64,000 nt of DNA from Cryptomeria japonica (Eukaryota; Streptophyta; Pinopsida; Cupressales; Cupressaceae): contig NC_081409.1 of NCBI RefSeq assembly GCF_030272615.1, positions 613,104,755-613,168,754 on the forward strand, in the 5' to 3' direction. Position numbers and translations under genes: made by a program. The notes under the pieces were generated by a model. That model made no database searches. It had not been told where the DNA came from and saw only the letters and a list, made by a program, of their open reading frames with translations. Shown in pieces: positions 1 to 11,750 of the stretch (its first letter is position 1; each line of letters starts with the position of its first letter).

Positions 1-700
1 AATTAAATAAATCTTTATTTATTTAATTAATTCATTTATCCTCTTCTAGCCTTATTTCTCATTTAAATAAATACATTTATTTATTTAAATTATCCTTTTC
101 CTAAATTAAATAAATATCTTATTTATTTAATTATCCCACTTCTTCTATTAATTAAATAAATCTTTATTTATTTAATTGATTCATTAGCCTTTTCTACCCA
201 TGACACATGTCATTCATCTCTTAATTCCTACACTACCTACCCCTTTCATTATTTTATTATTTCTTTTACCTACCCTCTAATCATAGCCGGCCTCCTTTTA
301 CACCTCTCAATCTTATCCCTCCATTTCATATAGTGTCTTCTATATAAGGAGATGTTTTCTTCATTATCAAACCCTAATGAGCTAATGATCTAATTACTTG
401 ATCACTTGACTACATTACGATCCTACTTGCAACCACATTCCGTTCTTTGTTGAGCTCTTGTGCATATAAGATCTGAGAGCAAATATATCAAGCAAGATCA
501 ATGGAGATAGGAAGAATGGAGATCAAAACCCTATTGGACATGTGATGGTATAATCTTTGTGATTTCGTTTGATTTGCATTGTCTTAGGTAATCTTCATAT
601 GTTATGGTGGATCTTTGTTGTTGTTAGGCTAGGGTTTTGTGGTTGAATTCATTTAGCCTTTCAATATTGTTATTATTGTTATCCATTTTCACCATATACA
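1..700 (+). mobile_element. 3' part of an LTR (5' end cut by window edge)
   Basis: AT-rich DNA with repeated TTAAATAAAT/ATTTATTTAATT blocks leads into a TATA box (TATATAAGGA, 341-350). A transcribed-looking segment follows and ends ...ATATACA at 700, three bases before a primer-binding-site-like sequence. Window position 1 lies inside the LTR, so its start and target duplication cannot be seen. The style resembles the solo LTR at 24686-25827, but I could not align the two fully. I see no coding sequence. Confidence 0.6.
341..350 (+). promoter_or_regulatory. LTR TATA box
   Basis: TATATAAGGA lies about 350 bp upstream of the inferred LTR end. It is the best TATA match in the LTR, and its position fits a retrotransposon U3/R promoter. 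Confidence 0.5.
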
Positions 701-703
701 TTT

Positions 704-720
704 TGGCATGCTCGGTGGGA
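704..720 (+). other. Primer-binding-site-like sequence
   Basis: TGGCATGCTCGGTGGGA begins with TGG (complement of a tRNA CCA end), three bases after the LTR ends in CA. Position and form fit a reverse-transcription primer site. I do not assign the tRNA. Confidence 0.5.
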
Positions 721-813
721 CTCTTGTCCCTTTTTGCATTTAACATCTTGTTGCAGATTTTGTATTTTGAAGTTGCAGATCTGACGTTTTCGATAATATT
801 TTCGACATTTTCG

Positions 814-1050
814 CGTCTGCGCACTTTCGGATCACGTTTTTGATTTTCTGCTGCGTCTGTGACATCTGGGATCGCGTCTGCGATATTGGCAATATTTTAT
901 TTTGCAGGTTCCAGGAAAGCACGTCTGTGTTGTAAAGGCGTGTCTGTGATGTTTTAAGCCGCGTCTGTGTTCTGTAGGTGCGTCTGTGCGACACAGAACC
1001 ACGTCTGTGTCACCCAGGCGCGTCTGTGTTGAGGGTAACTGTGTCTGTGT
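814..1050 (+). repeat. Degenerate GCGTCTGTG short-repeat block
   Basis: The core CGTCTGYG recurs about ten times in 240 bp with 10-30 bp irregular spacing, for example GCGTCTGCG, GCGTCTGTG and ACGTCTGTG. It is CpG-bearing in otherwise AT-rich DNA. It sits in the leader just after the primer site. Confidence 0.7.
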
Positions 1051-1990
1051 TCACTAGTTTTGAATTTTGGATTTTATTGATTTTTGCATTTAGGGTTTCA
1101 GATCTGGTTTATTTTGAGCTAACATTTTCGGATCTAGCTAACAAAAGTGGTGCAGCTTGTCTTGAAGGCTAAATCGTTTGGTTGAAGGCCCCTATTTTCA
1201 CAAAGTCTTTTGGGTTTAAAATTTACCTAACTTTTGTGCTTGCAGGAAGGGGTGATTATTTCAAACAATCCAAACTACTAATAACTCTTTGTTGCAGGAC
1301 CTTGGCAAGGGTTTTTGGATTTTTATTGTGTGCCTTGTTTTCATAGACTAGCAAACACTTCCATTGGTGCACTAAAATTGAATCATTGTCTTTTGTGTCT
1401 TGAGCAATAGGCTCTTTTTGTTTAATCTTTAGAGGGCCTGTCTTCCCGTGTGGTCATTAGGACTACTAGTGAGAAGAGAACGACCCAAGTGGTAGCGAGG
1501 AAAACCCACCTCTTCCGAACCACTATAAACAAATGTATTCATGGTGAAAACTATGAATAATGTGTGTTGATTAGTTCATACTGACACTATGTCTCCCCAT
1601 AAACCCGTTTGATCAATTTATTTGATCAGTTGTAGGGCGTAACCCCTACCGGCTGGGAGCCTTCTGTATTTACAAAGCTGAAAGTGCCGCATGTATGGTC
1701 ACACGAGCGGATGCCCTTACTAGCACCATTTTGTTTTAGAAGCCCAAATCCTTCTAGTTGTTCGGGCAGGAGGTCGGACCTTTGGTAGCGGCCCACACAC
1801 ATACGGTTCTTAGTAGAGATACAAAGTTTGCCATGGGGAGTTTTTGTGGGCACTGATGCTTGGCTGACCAGAGAAGTGAGTGCCGAGGGTGGAGCCAGTG
1901 AGGTCAAGCATCTAAGTATCCGCTCTGAATAGCGTAGCCTCGGGGGTAAAACCCCATGTGGGATCAACAACTATTGTCTTGGCCAGCCAT

Positions 1991-4889
1991 AAGAATTGTT
2001 CTAGACCTAATCAAGGAACATGGCATCATCTTCACTAATTGTATTCAACTAAAAACTGATATTATATTAATATCAAGATGCATAGTTTTGAGTTACCCAA
2101 CAAATATCATAATTGAATAACATACCATCATTCTCATTTATTGTACTCAACCAATTGATCTAAAATTGGACTACACCTTTAGAATAGTCAATAAGAAGAT
2201 TTCTCCACAACACTTGCTCTTATTCATTGAATTATAATGTTGGTGTTCACATTCTCTTGCATCTTGTGTCTCTCCTCTATTAGATCCTGGAAATGAACTT
2301 GTTAATTCAAATATAATAATTCAACACAAAAGTCTACATGATCACGTGGGAACACTAAAACTATAGAATTTTAATAAAAATTAAATTTTGGTTGAAGAGA
2401 GATTGTGTCTATATAATAAATATTGTTTTTGAATGTTTATGTTAATAAACCTTAAATGTAAGGTAAGTATGTCTCTTTTTTTTCATGTAAATAATGGGTT
2501 TATATGGATATCAACATCTCTTTAGATATTTTAAAACAAGTGGACTATAATATAATGAGTTAGCATACATCTAATCAAAAGTTATTTTATTGTTAAACAA
2601 CCACGAGCAAGGGGATCTCAATTGTCAAAGTCATTTAGGGGTCGACCTTAGCCAATTGTGCCTCTAGAAGTTTGAACGTTAGTGGATGTCATAATCAAAG
2701 AACATACCATCATCCTTACGTATTCTACTCAACCAATTTAACTACAAAATGATTGTATTTTTTTTTGTTAAATTTTTTTGTTTTTCTACATTATAAATTG
2801 AAGAAGAATGCTTTCGTTGTCCATCTCTTTTATCTCTTCCACATATTGATTTTAATAAACTATAATTAATTCTTATCCTTCCACACTTTTCCACACACTA
2901 ATTTTAATAAATCATAAATATTCTTGTAAACAAGAATATGATATCAAATCACTAAACATATATGCAATTCATGTCAAAGTTGCTACATATTTCTCTTTAT
3001 TTTAGAGTATTCCTAATAAATAAAGTAATATCCTTATTTTTAAAGTTTATGTAAAATTATGTAATAAGCACATAAACTTACAAAGATATATTTTATAAGT
3101 TGTAAATTTGAAGAAATATAAAAAATATCAATGTTGATTGATTTATGTTTGTGTAAATAGAATATAAATTGATGGGTGATTAAAAATCACATTTATTTAA
3201 TATTCTTTTGGACGAGTATGAATTAAATTGAAATTAATAAGTTTAAAGAAAATTTATACTTGATCGATAGATAAGACTAAGTTTAATATATAATTGATGT
3301 TGAGAGGAATCCTACAAAGGTGGCAAGGGGTGGATTGTAATAGCATGTGTGTTACTGTTAACAAAAACTCTTATTTTTTAACTTAAATTTGACAACTATT
3401 TACATGTCAAAATACTAATATTAATTATAAACATAATATTTTCAAAATAAATACCACATAAGAACAAAGAAAAAATTAGATGTAAATAATCGAATTTTAA
3501 AAATTTGAATAATAAATTTGTATTAGGGAACAAAATAAACAATGTAGATACAATAAAGTTTAAATTTCTTAGTAAGTAATAAATATAATTTGAAATAAAA
3601 TAAAATGAAATAATTTTGATGTAAATAAGATAGTTCCAATTGATATCTCTTGACATATCTTTAAACATATAAATTTATTTAAAATATCTATACTAATACT
3701 TAACACATACATTGAAATGTGACTTACTACTCCCCCAATCACTTCACCTATACAATATTTTAAAAAAATAAAAAATAAAAACCAATACCAATTAAAAATA
3801 ATAATTTATAAAAAACTTCCTAACCCAAATAAATTATAAAATCCAAGTATACTTAATCTACCCATAGTTTTCAAAATCAAAATTATAAAAAAATCCCTCA
3901 CCAGTATACCTCACGCTACCAATTCCCTAAAGACCACATTTAACATTATTAAAAATTTATTCTTATAAAATAAAACATATAGTCATAATTTTTGCATACA
4001 CATGACGTAATAAAAAAATCATGTATTCCTAATTTTTATTTTGCATATATTCAAAAGGCTGCGGTGGTTACTTAGTATGCCCGCTAAAAAATCGGACAAA
4101 ATAGCGACAATTTAGGTAGACTTTTGTCTTAGGTCAATTTTCAAATTCGACTGCCCACTATATAAACGACCGTTTAATGAAGAGGAACCGACACTAAATC
4201 TAGAGCGACTTTTTAACCTACTCTTATCGGACGACTTTGTAGAGAGGGTCCCTTAGATAGATTACCAAATCCATTAATACTCCTTTATTCGCGCTTTGGA
4301 TAGCTTCTCCTCTACCCACCACAAAACAACGTTGACAATTTCATCCAAACAAATTGCCACTAAAATAATTTCCCTAAATTTCCTTGCTTAGGAAAGGTTA
4401 GGTGTCGTTGACAAATGGCAATGATGGAAGTTGTTAGGGCTCATCATGGAATTTGGTGGGTGCAGGAGGATTCTACACTTGCAAATAATCTTTCTACTTT
4501 TGACTAACTCTTCAACTATAGTGGCTCGCAGGCACTATTTTTCTCTTACCCTTTCATATAAACAATTATATCATTTAGGACTACTATTACATTTCAAGTT
4601 CATATGAATAACTGAATGTGATTCGAAATGTCTTGAACCAGAGAAATTTAGAATTTAAATTTGAAACTAATATATATATTTACTTAATGGATTGCGGAAA
4701 ACTTATATCAACTATCCTTGTCTTTCAAGGGAGGGAATAATGTTCAAAAGAAGCTTCTTGTGATGTTTGGGATCAAGTCATCAAACCGAATTGTTGATTT
4801 AGCCTTCCTTTTAAGGCCACTTCTACGCTCCAACTCTAGTTTTCCTCTTCCTCATGATGGACCACTGAATGTAATTTGAAACATCTTTA
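1991..4889. other. AT-rich gene-free stretch
   Basis: I see no supported gene. A ~50-bp motif containing the core AACATACCATCAT and CTCAACCAATT occurs at about 2114-2169 and 2698-2750. A weaker copy lies at 2012-2059. The frame at 3396-3668 (-) is low-complexity AT-rich sequence and is not called. Confidence 0.5.
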
Positions 4890-4991
4890 GCAAAACACAT
4901 GCATAGTTTAAGACAAAAACATTTTGAGCAAAAAACATAAACAATTTAAGCCAAAAACATCTAGAGCAAAACATGCACAGTTTAAACTAGA
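4890..4991. repeat. 38-bp tandem repeat, about 2.7 copies
   Basis: Units start at 4890, 4928 and 4966. Each begins GCAAAA and contains an ACA..GTTTAAG core followed by AAAAACAT. The period is exactly 38 bp between starts, and the third unit is partial. Confidence 0.75.
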
Positions 4992-5954
4992 GGCTAACAT
5001 GCATCCGCTATATTATTATTATCAGTTTAATAATGAAATAGACGACATCTGTAGTACCCCTACTCATTTGAACTCATTGGACTCATATTTTATTATTGAT
5101 TGTTTTCGGTGGATACATTACCATGTTTTATTATTCAGACTTATATGACATTATTTCATGCTTTATCTAGATATGCGATGCATAATTTATTTGCAGTATT
5201 TCAGTACTTGTGATTTATGGCATTTTATGGATTATTGCTATGTACTGACACTTTACTTTATCTATGCAATGTGGAATTATATGTTGTGTGTCTGCGAGTG
5301 TATTGGATGCAAGGGGACGATTTTCCTTCACTCATTTCGGTGAGACAGGGAACGTCGTGATTCTCCTTCATCGGTGTGTATGCTGTGTTTTCTATATTGT
5401 ATATATGCATGTGTGGTTCGGTGATGCAGGATATTGCATGTACAAGTACCGGGTATCGTCTCCACCTGGCTTCATAGGTCTGAGCGTGCCTTATATTTTC
5501 TGATGGAAGTGGAGAAGATAGTAGTTGACCCTATTTTATTCAGTTACACTCGTGTGAGTGTCGCCAGTTGGTCGTCCCGTCAGTTTGTTCGGCCTTCGTA
5601 TTTTGTTGTTTGATCTTTTATGAGTATTTTCTTGAGGTTTGCTCAGTTTGTGTGTTTAGTGGTTTTAATTGATTAATTAAATTTATGAAGTTATTTCATT
5701 ATTGGTATGTTTGGTTTTCAGAATTATACTATAGTTGTACGTATTTTAAATATTAGGAATCGATTATAAACTTATATATATATATATTCAAAGGTGAATA
5801 TAGTTTAAAACTAATTATATTGATTATTTTAATGTGATTTATGATAAGTTGAAATATTTGAATTCTACAACCTAGCATATAGAATGATTAATCGTTTGTT
5901 ATATAGATGTAAGTTAAATGGTAGACAACTTGATTTTATCGATCACACATATTC

Positions 5955-5955
<1 letters not shown>

Positions 5956-5999
<44 letters not shown>
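5956..5999. repeat. (TA)n microsatellite
   Basis: About 22 uninterrupted TA units lie inside the solo LTR. Further shorter TA tracts occur near 5777, 6125 and 6178. Confidence 0.9.
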
Positions 6000-6002
<3 letters not shown>

Positions 6003-6301
6003 GTGAAGTTGTAAATTTAATTAATACGATTATTGTCTTATGCTACAAACATGATTATTCATTAAATGTATTTATGAATATTCGCATTATATAAATTATG
6101 AATATTGTTTTAATGAAAAGCCAATATATATATATATAATGGTTATTAAAGAATTTGTTGACAAGTTTAATGTTTAATATATATATATATATATTAATGA
6201 AAAGTCATCAATTATATATATAAATATAAATAAATTAAAAACTAAAAATTTGAAATAATGATAAGGTGGCGGGTTAAAGAAAGTTATTAAAACAATAACT
6301 A

Positions 6302-6379
6302 GGGTGGCCGATAGTAATATCGACCACCCCCCTTAATTAAAGGGAGGGGTCGGTATTACCACCGACCACCCCTCCTCCC
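6302..6379. repeat. Pair of GC-rich inverted repeats
   Basis: GGTGGCCGATA (6303-6313) pairs with TATCGACCACC (6318-6328), 10 of 11 positions. Just downstream GGGAGGGGTCGGT faces ACCGACCACCCCTCC. The two hairpins share sequence with each other. A related CCTCCTCCCTTTT motif recurs near 6480. Confidence 0.7.
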
Positions 6380-9207
6380 TTTTGATAATACATACTCCAC
6401 GTTGCAGATCGAATACGGTAGTAGGGAAGTTTAAAGGTAAGTTATTTGAATTAAGGAAGGTGTAAACATCATCGACTACCACTCCTCCTCCCTTTTAATA
6501 AAAGGAAACCACGTTTCAATAGACACCGACTATTAGCTAGTAACGTCGAAGGCATGCATAGTATAGAAGAAGTTGACTTGGCAATAGACTAGCACGTAGG
6601 CATAGACCATTAGTTAGCATCAATGTGGAAGCAATGGCTTAGACCTGGCAGTTTAAACAAGGAACTCGCGAAAGACAAACACTTAAGTGTTTGTGATTAT
6701 CTTTCACTTTGCCAACCTCCCCATGGAGGGATTAATCTGCCATAGTATCCACGGTGACTAAAGAGAATAAGTTCATTGCAGTTAACTCTTCATTCCATGT
6801 ATAAATGGAATCGACTAGCATATCCACATTAGAATTAGATCTCGATCGGTGGCTAAAACAACAGTAAGTAATACGTTAACAGGCACGTGGTGCTGTGATT
6901 CTAGGATAGTCAGCGATAGGAAACTAATGCATAGATAGTTTATGCATGATAACAACAAAATATGTTTCAAGTGTTGCCATTTCTGATAGACGTGGAGATG
7001 AGAGAAGAGTTAAACAAAGACTCAAGTAATAGAATCCAAATCAATGACAATCATCGAGCCTCTGAATGGGGAGAGACAGTAGGAAAAACTAGGATAAATA
7101 GAGATGGAAGATAGGAAGATGGGAGAATTTCAGAAAGTAAGGAGAAATGATAGACTCCCAAAGGAAAGAAGAGAATAGGAGAGGGAATAGAGAAGATACT
7201 CTTATAGTATCGAAGAAAAAGAGAAGAGAATTGTTTTTTTGATAATAGAGTGGTAGGATAGGTTCGAGATAGATTTGCAAGCAAGGCGTAGTTCTATTTG
7301 GCAGAAGAGCGTCAGAAGTCTTACAAACCAGTCCAAGCTTACAAGAGGTCAGATTTCTTTTGATTATGGTTATTATTTGGAATAAGAAAGTATGAAATTA
7401 GAAGTTTTAGAAATAGAGTACGATTATTTATATGTGTTGCATATGTCGTTATTTATTGGAAATGCATTATAAATCATTTAAAATAGATGAAAGGAAATCA
7501 TAGAGATATAGATGTTAATTAATTGCTATAGTAGTGCAATTTGTCTAAATGATTAGTTTTTATTCCCATTAAGAACATGTTTGCATACCTTTTTGTTTAT
7601 ATATGAAAGAAAATTCATGCATGTATAACACCTTCTTATGCATTACATTGTAATTTTATTAGGATCTTGTGTAAATGGTATTTGCAGTCAAGTTTAAATT
7701 CCGTTGCAATTCTGGTTGAGTTGTCATTGTATCCTATGTTATTATATATCCTTGGTCAAGTGTTGTTGTATAACCTTATTGACGTGAGCCATTGTGTGTT
7801 TTGTCCAAATGGTCAATCTTGGGTTAGTGATTGTGTATCCTTCACCTGTAGTTTGTCAGGATTAGGTATGGTTGTATGTTTCGCCATAGAGTTCTCGTAG
7901 AGAGACCTTTCCTGTAGTTTCCTATGAGAGAGAGTGGCTTTCGAGCGGGGGCCATGCCCCAAGTGGATGACAAGATAACCCGTCTAAAGTCAGTTAAAAA
8001 GTGATAACCTAATAATTGATTTGGGATGGGTGAGATAAATATTAATTAAGATAATGTACCTCATGCATAGGTGAGTGCTATTACAGGGCTCATAATGTTA
8101 CGAGTAGGCCTGGAATGGCAAACTTACTACCTTATCTTCACGAAAGGATTGGTAGGGTCCACATGAGACTTAGTTGGAACCGCAGGTTCGAGAGAGATTA
8201 CCAGGATAACCCAGAATGGGGGTCGGGACCTATGGAGGTTGTACCATGGTATCCATCTTAAGCTATGCGATGACAGTCTCTCCTTAGAGTCACTAGTGTT
8301 TGTGAGTTGAGTCACATGGATGTTTGCAAAGTCTTGTAGTTCTTTTGTACTTGTCTTACTTTGCTTGCTTGAGGGTTTTCTACTATCTCCTAGCATGGTG
8401 GGGTGGTTCCATTTCGGGATCACATGGTCGGGTGGTAGTGCCACTTCCCATCGAATGTTCTAGAATGTATCTTTAGGCGAGGAAGGGCTTCGCTGGTGTT
8501 TCTGGGTTCATGGTTCATGTACCAACTCATGTTTGTGATCATTGTTCAGTTGAGACCTTGTGGTCATTGTATCAAACATTTATGTAACCTTGATATTGTA
8601 ACTTTGTAATCCATGGTATTATTGGAGACCATGTATTTATGGATATTGTAAAAGGGAATCATTGGAATGTATGTTAATTTAATTGCTTTAATCTTTTGTA
8701 TATATGATCTATGGGAAATGAATGCATTGGAGTACTTTGATTCTTTCATTATGGAATTTAGATGTATGTGCAGATTTTATCTTAAGCATTTAATTTTCCT
8801 AATTAGTTGTACAATTGGATTAACCGGGGTGTTAATATAATCTACAAATTAATCTTCATTGGTAACCCTTAGGAAATCATACGTTAGACTTCCATTGTGT
8901 CGTTAAACGTGCTATTGATATGATTATGCATTTAATTTAAAAAAATAAAATTATTACACCCTTTTAGTTGCCTAGTTGTATTGTTTTCCTTTAGGGTTTC
9001 TGGTGGGGCATTACAACATCAATAATAGGCTAGAAAAGTATAATCAAGTCACAATGACTTCTATTAGTCTTTGTTGTTTATTATGACTAGTCCTAGTATG
9101 CATATCTTGTTAGCAATTTAGTATTGGTTGATAGCTTTGTTTAAGTTATGATGGAATGATTTTATATAATTATATGTTGGTAAATAAAGTATTTTTGTGT
9201 AGATTTA

Positions 9208-11750
9208 GGTTCATTCCTTCATACTGTACTCTATTTTTAATGTATTCTTACACATTTGTCTCTATTCATATTCATGCACATTTTCACATGTCTAACATTT
9301 ATTATGCCTTATTATTGCTACATATCCAAAAAATTATTCTCTACTTAGATATTAATGTTGTTTACATCCAAAGATGAACTCATTCCTCCATACTGTTACT
9401 CATCCTTATCCATGTATTCTCACACACATTTCCACATGTCTAACATTTATCATGCCCATTATTGTTACTCATATCCAAGAATTCATTCTCTACCTAGACA
9501 TTAGCGTTTTTATATCATTGACCAATCTCACAAGTTCTTTAGATTAATCTCATACTCGTAGATCTAACCCTTATAATTTAAAAGTTCAAACTTAAATTTG
9601 TCTAACTTCAATCCATTTATTTACTACCTTGAGTTGACTTAATACATATTTGGTGTGGTTTATTGCTACACAAGGAGTTCAATTTCATGCATTTAGACAC
9701 ATCAAAACATTGAATATCATTCATATTCAAGGAAGGAACATCCTAGGAACACTTCAATTGGAGCACCTTAAAATATATAGTTCTATATCATATCATTCTA
9801 CATCTACATATCTAAAGATTATCGTTGTTAACAATCTCAATGATAGTAAACCTAATCTTATCCATGTGCAAGAAATATTTTAAAGATATATCCACAATGC
9901 ACAACTTCTTGGAGTTATGCTAGAGCAACTCACAAAGTTCTAAATGGAGATCCATAAGAAGGACCTAAACCTAGGGCACCAAAGCTATGCACTAAGAGGC
10001 CTCGATAAAAGACCTTAGGCATTAAACATCTAAAGCCAAATTGAATTAGCTTGAAAATTAAATTAAGTCATATTTGATTTTCTAAAAGAGTTCAGGCTCT
10101 CTTAGGATGTTTAATGACTACATAATGTCATGTGATCAAAGAAAGTAAATTAGAAGAATTCTTATCAATGTCACACTAAGAAACTAAGATCAATATAAGA
10201 GATCAATGGATTCATTGAGGCTCTAAGTCTCAAAGCTATACTTATTCATGAGGTAACAAGAATGTGATGTAGGGAGATGTTATTGGAAAGAACTTGTCTA
10301 TAGGTTAGAATGGAGAATTAAGTCTCTATATCAAAAGTGTCATAATATCTTTAATAATTTTTACAAGTTCATCAAGTAATTCAAGAAGGATATCAACTGA
10401 AAAAAAGAGGGAGAGTGTATTCCTATCATAGCTCCTTAGTGATGGATACAAGTATCCAATAATACATCAATATATGAGGATGAAATAATAAAAATAGTAT
10501 GCTTTAATTTTCTAAATTTTTAATATTTATTTAATTTTTGTGATAATAGGATGTTTATTAACACAAATTAATATAGTAAGACAAAAATTTCCTAAATGAA
10601 TGTCATGAAGTGTATGCAATATTTAATCATAAATTCTTATATGCTCAACAAAACTTTAGTCATAAGTTCTTTACCTAGATATTTACTTATGTGCAATTTA
10701 AAATACAACCCAACTTGATTTTTCTTGGATTTTGAGAAGCCCCTATGTTTATCTCAATTATATCCTCCATAAGGGAAGCGTTGACTTAAAATTATGGGGA
10801 AGCTATAATTAATTCTAAAATATTTTAGTTGAATTAGAAAACATCCTTCTAATCTTAGAAATAACCCATAGGATAAGCTATTAAGGATCTCTTATGATGG
10901 TTATGTAGGATCCCATAATAAGCATCTAGATATTAAAAGATAGAATAAACATTTTTAGCAAAATCTCTAGTAGGAGGTTAAAATTTATTATTAACATAGG
11001 GTTTGATCATGGGGACCTCATTGCCCCTTATAAAGGGTTTAGTTTTCATCGTAAATATCAATTATGAATTTAGTAATTATGATTGAGGATATAATGTAGA
11101 GCTAAAGAGGAATCATGGAATAAATGACAATTTCCCAAATTCTAAGTGTGAGAGTTTCTGGGTCACTCTAAACTATGCTTTCTCACATTCTTGATCCTTG
11201 TCCTTTTTTGAGTTTCTAAGATTCATTTTATCTTAGAATCCTTTTCCTTAATTGCCCATTCCTCAAATCCCCCACTTTGTTAGCATCTAGATTTTCTCAC
11301 ATGTTAGCATCGCTTTTCCTTCATACCCTTCATGTCCCAATTCCCTAGTTTCACGTGTTTCAAACCTTAAAATTTTCCTCCATAGGAATGCATTTCCTTC
11401 ATTCCTTATACCTCTGCAACCCCATTTCATTATATTCTACTAGACTATAAAGTTTATTTCCCTTCCTTGCACTTATTCTAAAGGAATTGATCTCTTATCC
11501 CCATGGTATTGTATATCTTCAACTCTTGAATTCTATCATAGTATAAGCTCATATATATTTCCCTATCAGCATACATAAAGGGCATCTAGCACCTAAAATC
11601 CCTAAAGTCTAGAATCCTTGTTCCTTTCTTACTCTTAGGTATGTATAATTTTGGGTTTTTCTTTCTCTTGTTACACTAGAATTAGGCATACTATATATAT
11701 AAACCTCAATCCCTATTGGTATTGGTATCCCAATTCCTCTAATAATCTAC
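9208..11750. repeat. ~2.5-kb tandem duplication, copy 1
   Basis: Long stretches recur in the same order about 2.42-2.56 kb downstream, for example the ACATTTATCATGCC block near 9443 and GAAGTGTATGCAAT near 10607. The last shared block ends just before copy 2 begins. By eye the copies differ at roughly one in eight bases plus indels. I see no conserved coding frame, so it is a non-coding repeat of unknown type. Boundaries are approximate. Confidence 0.7.

Larger units (their letters stand above)
701..1990 (+). mobile_element. Retrotransposon untranslated leader, no gag retained
   Basis: This follows the LTR and primer site. It holds a degenerate GCGTCTGTG repeat block (814-1050) and then GC-richer sequence (about 1430-1990) without a convincing coding frame. 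No gag or pol motifs follow. After about 1990 the DNA becomes AT-rich and unrelated, so the element is truncated or interrupted there. Confidence 0.45.
5050..9015. mobile_element. Solo LTR, ~4.0 kb, with ACATC target duplication
   Basis: It starts TGTAGTACCCC and ends GGGGCATTACA, an extended inverted terminal match. It is flanked by identical ACATC (5045-5049 and 9016-9020). No gag/pol motif and no second LTR copy were seen inside, so a solo LTR is the simplest reading. Blocks near 5420-5570 and 7970-8450 are recognisably related to 61820-61990 and 63060-63500 in the second solo LTR. It contains a (TA)n tract and hairpin-forming GC-rich sequence. An internally deleted element is the alternative. 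Confidence 0.75.

Noticed and set aside
1626-1970. 114-codon minus-strand frame in the leader
   Set aside because: It is antisense to a non-coding retrotransposon leader, has no recognisable motif, and its GC content explains its openness.
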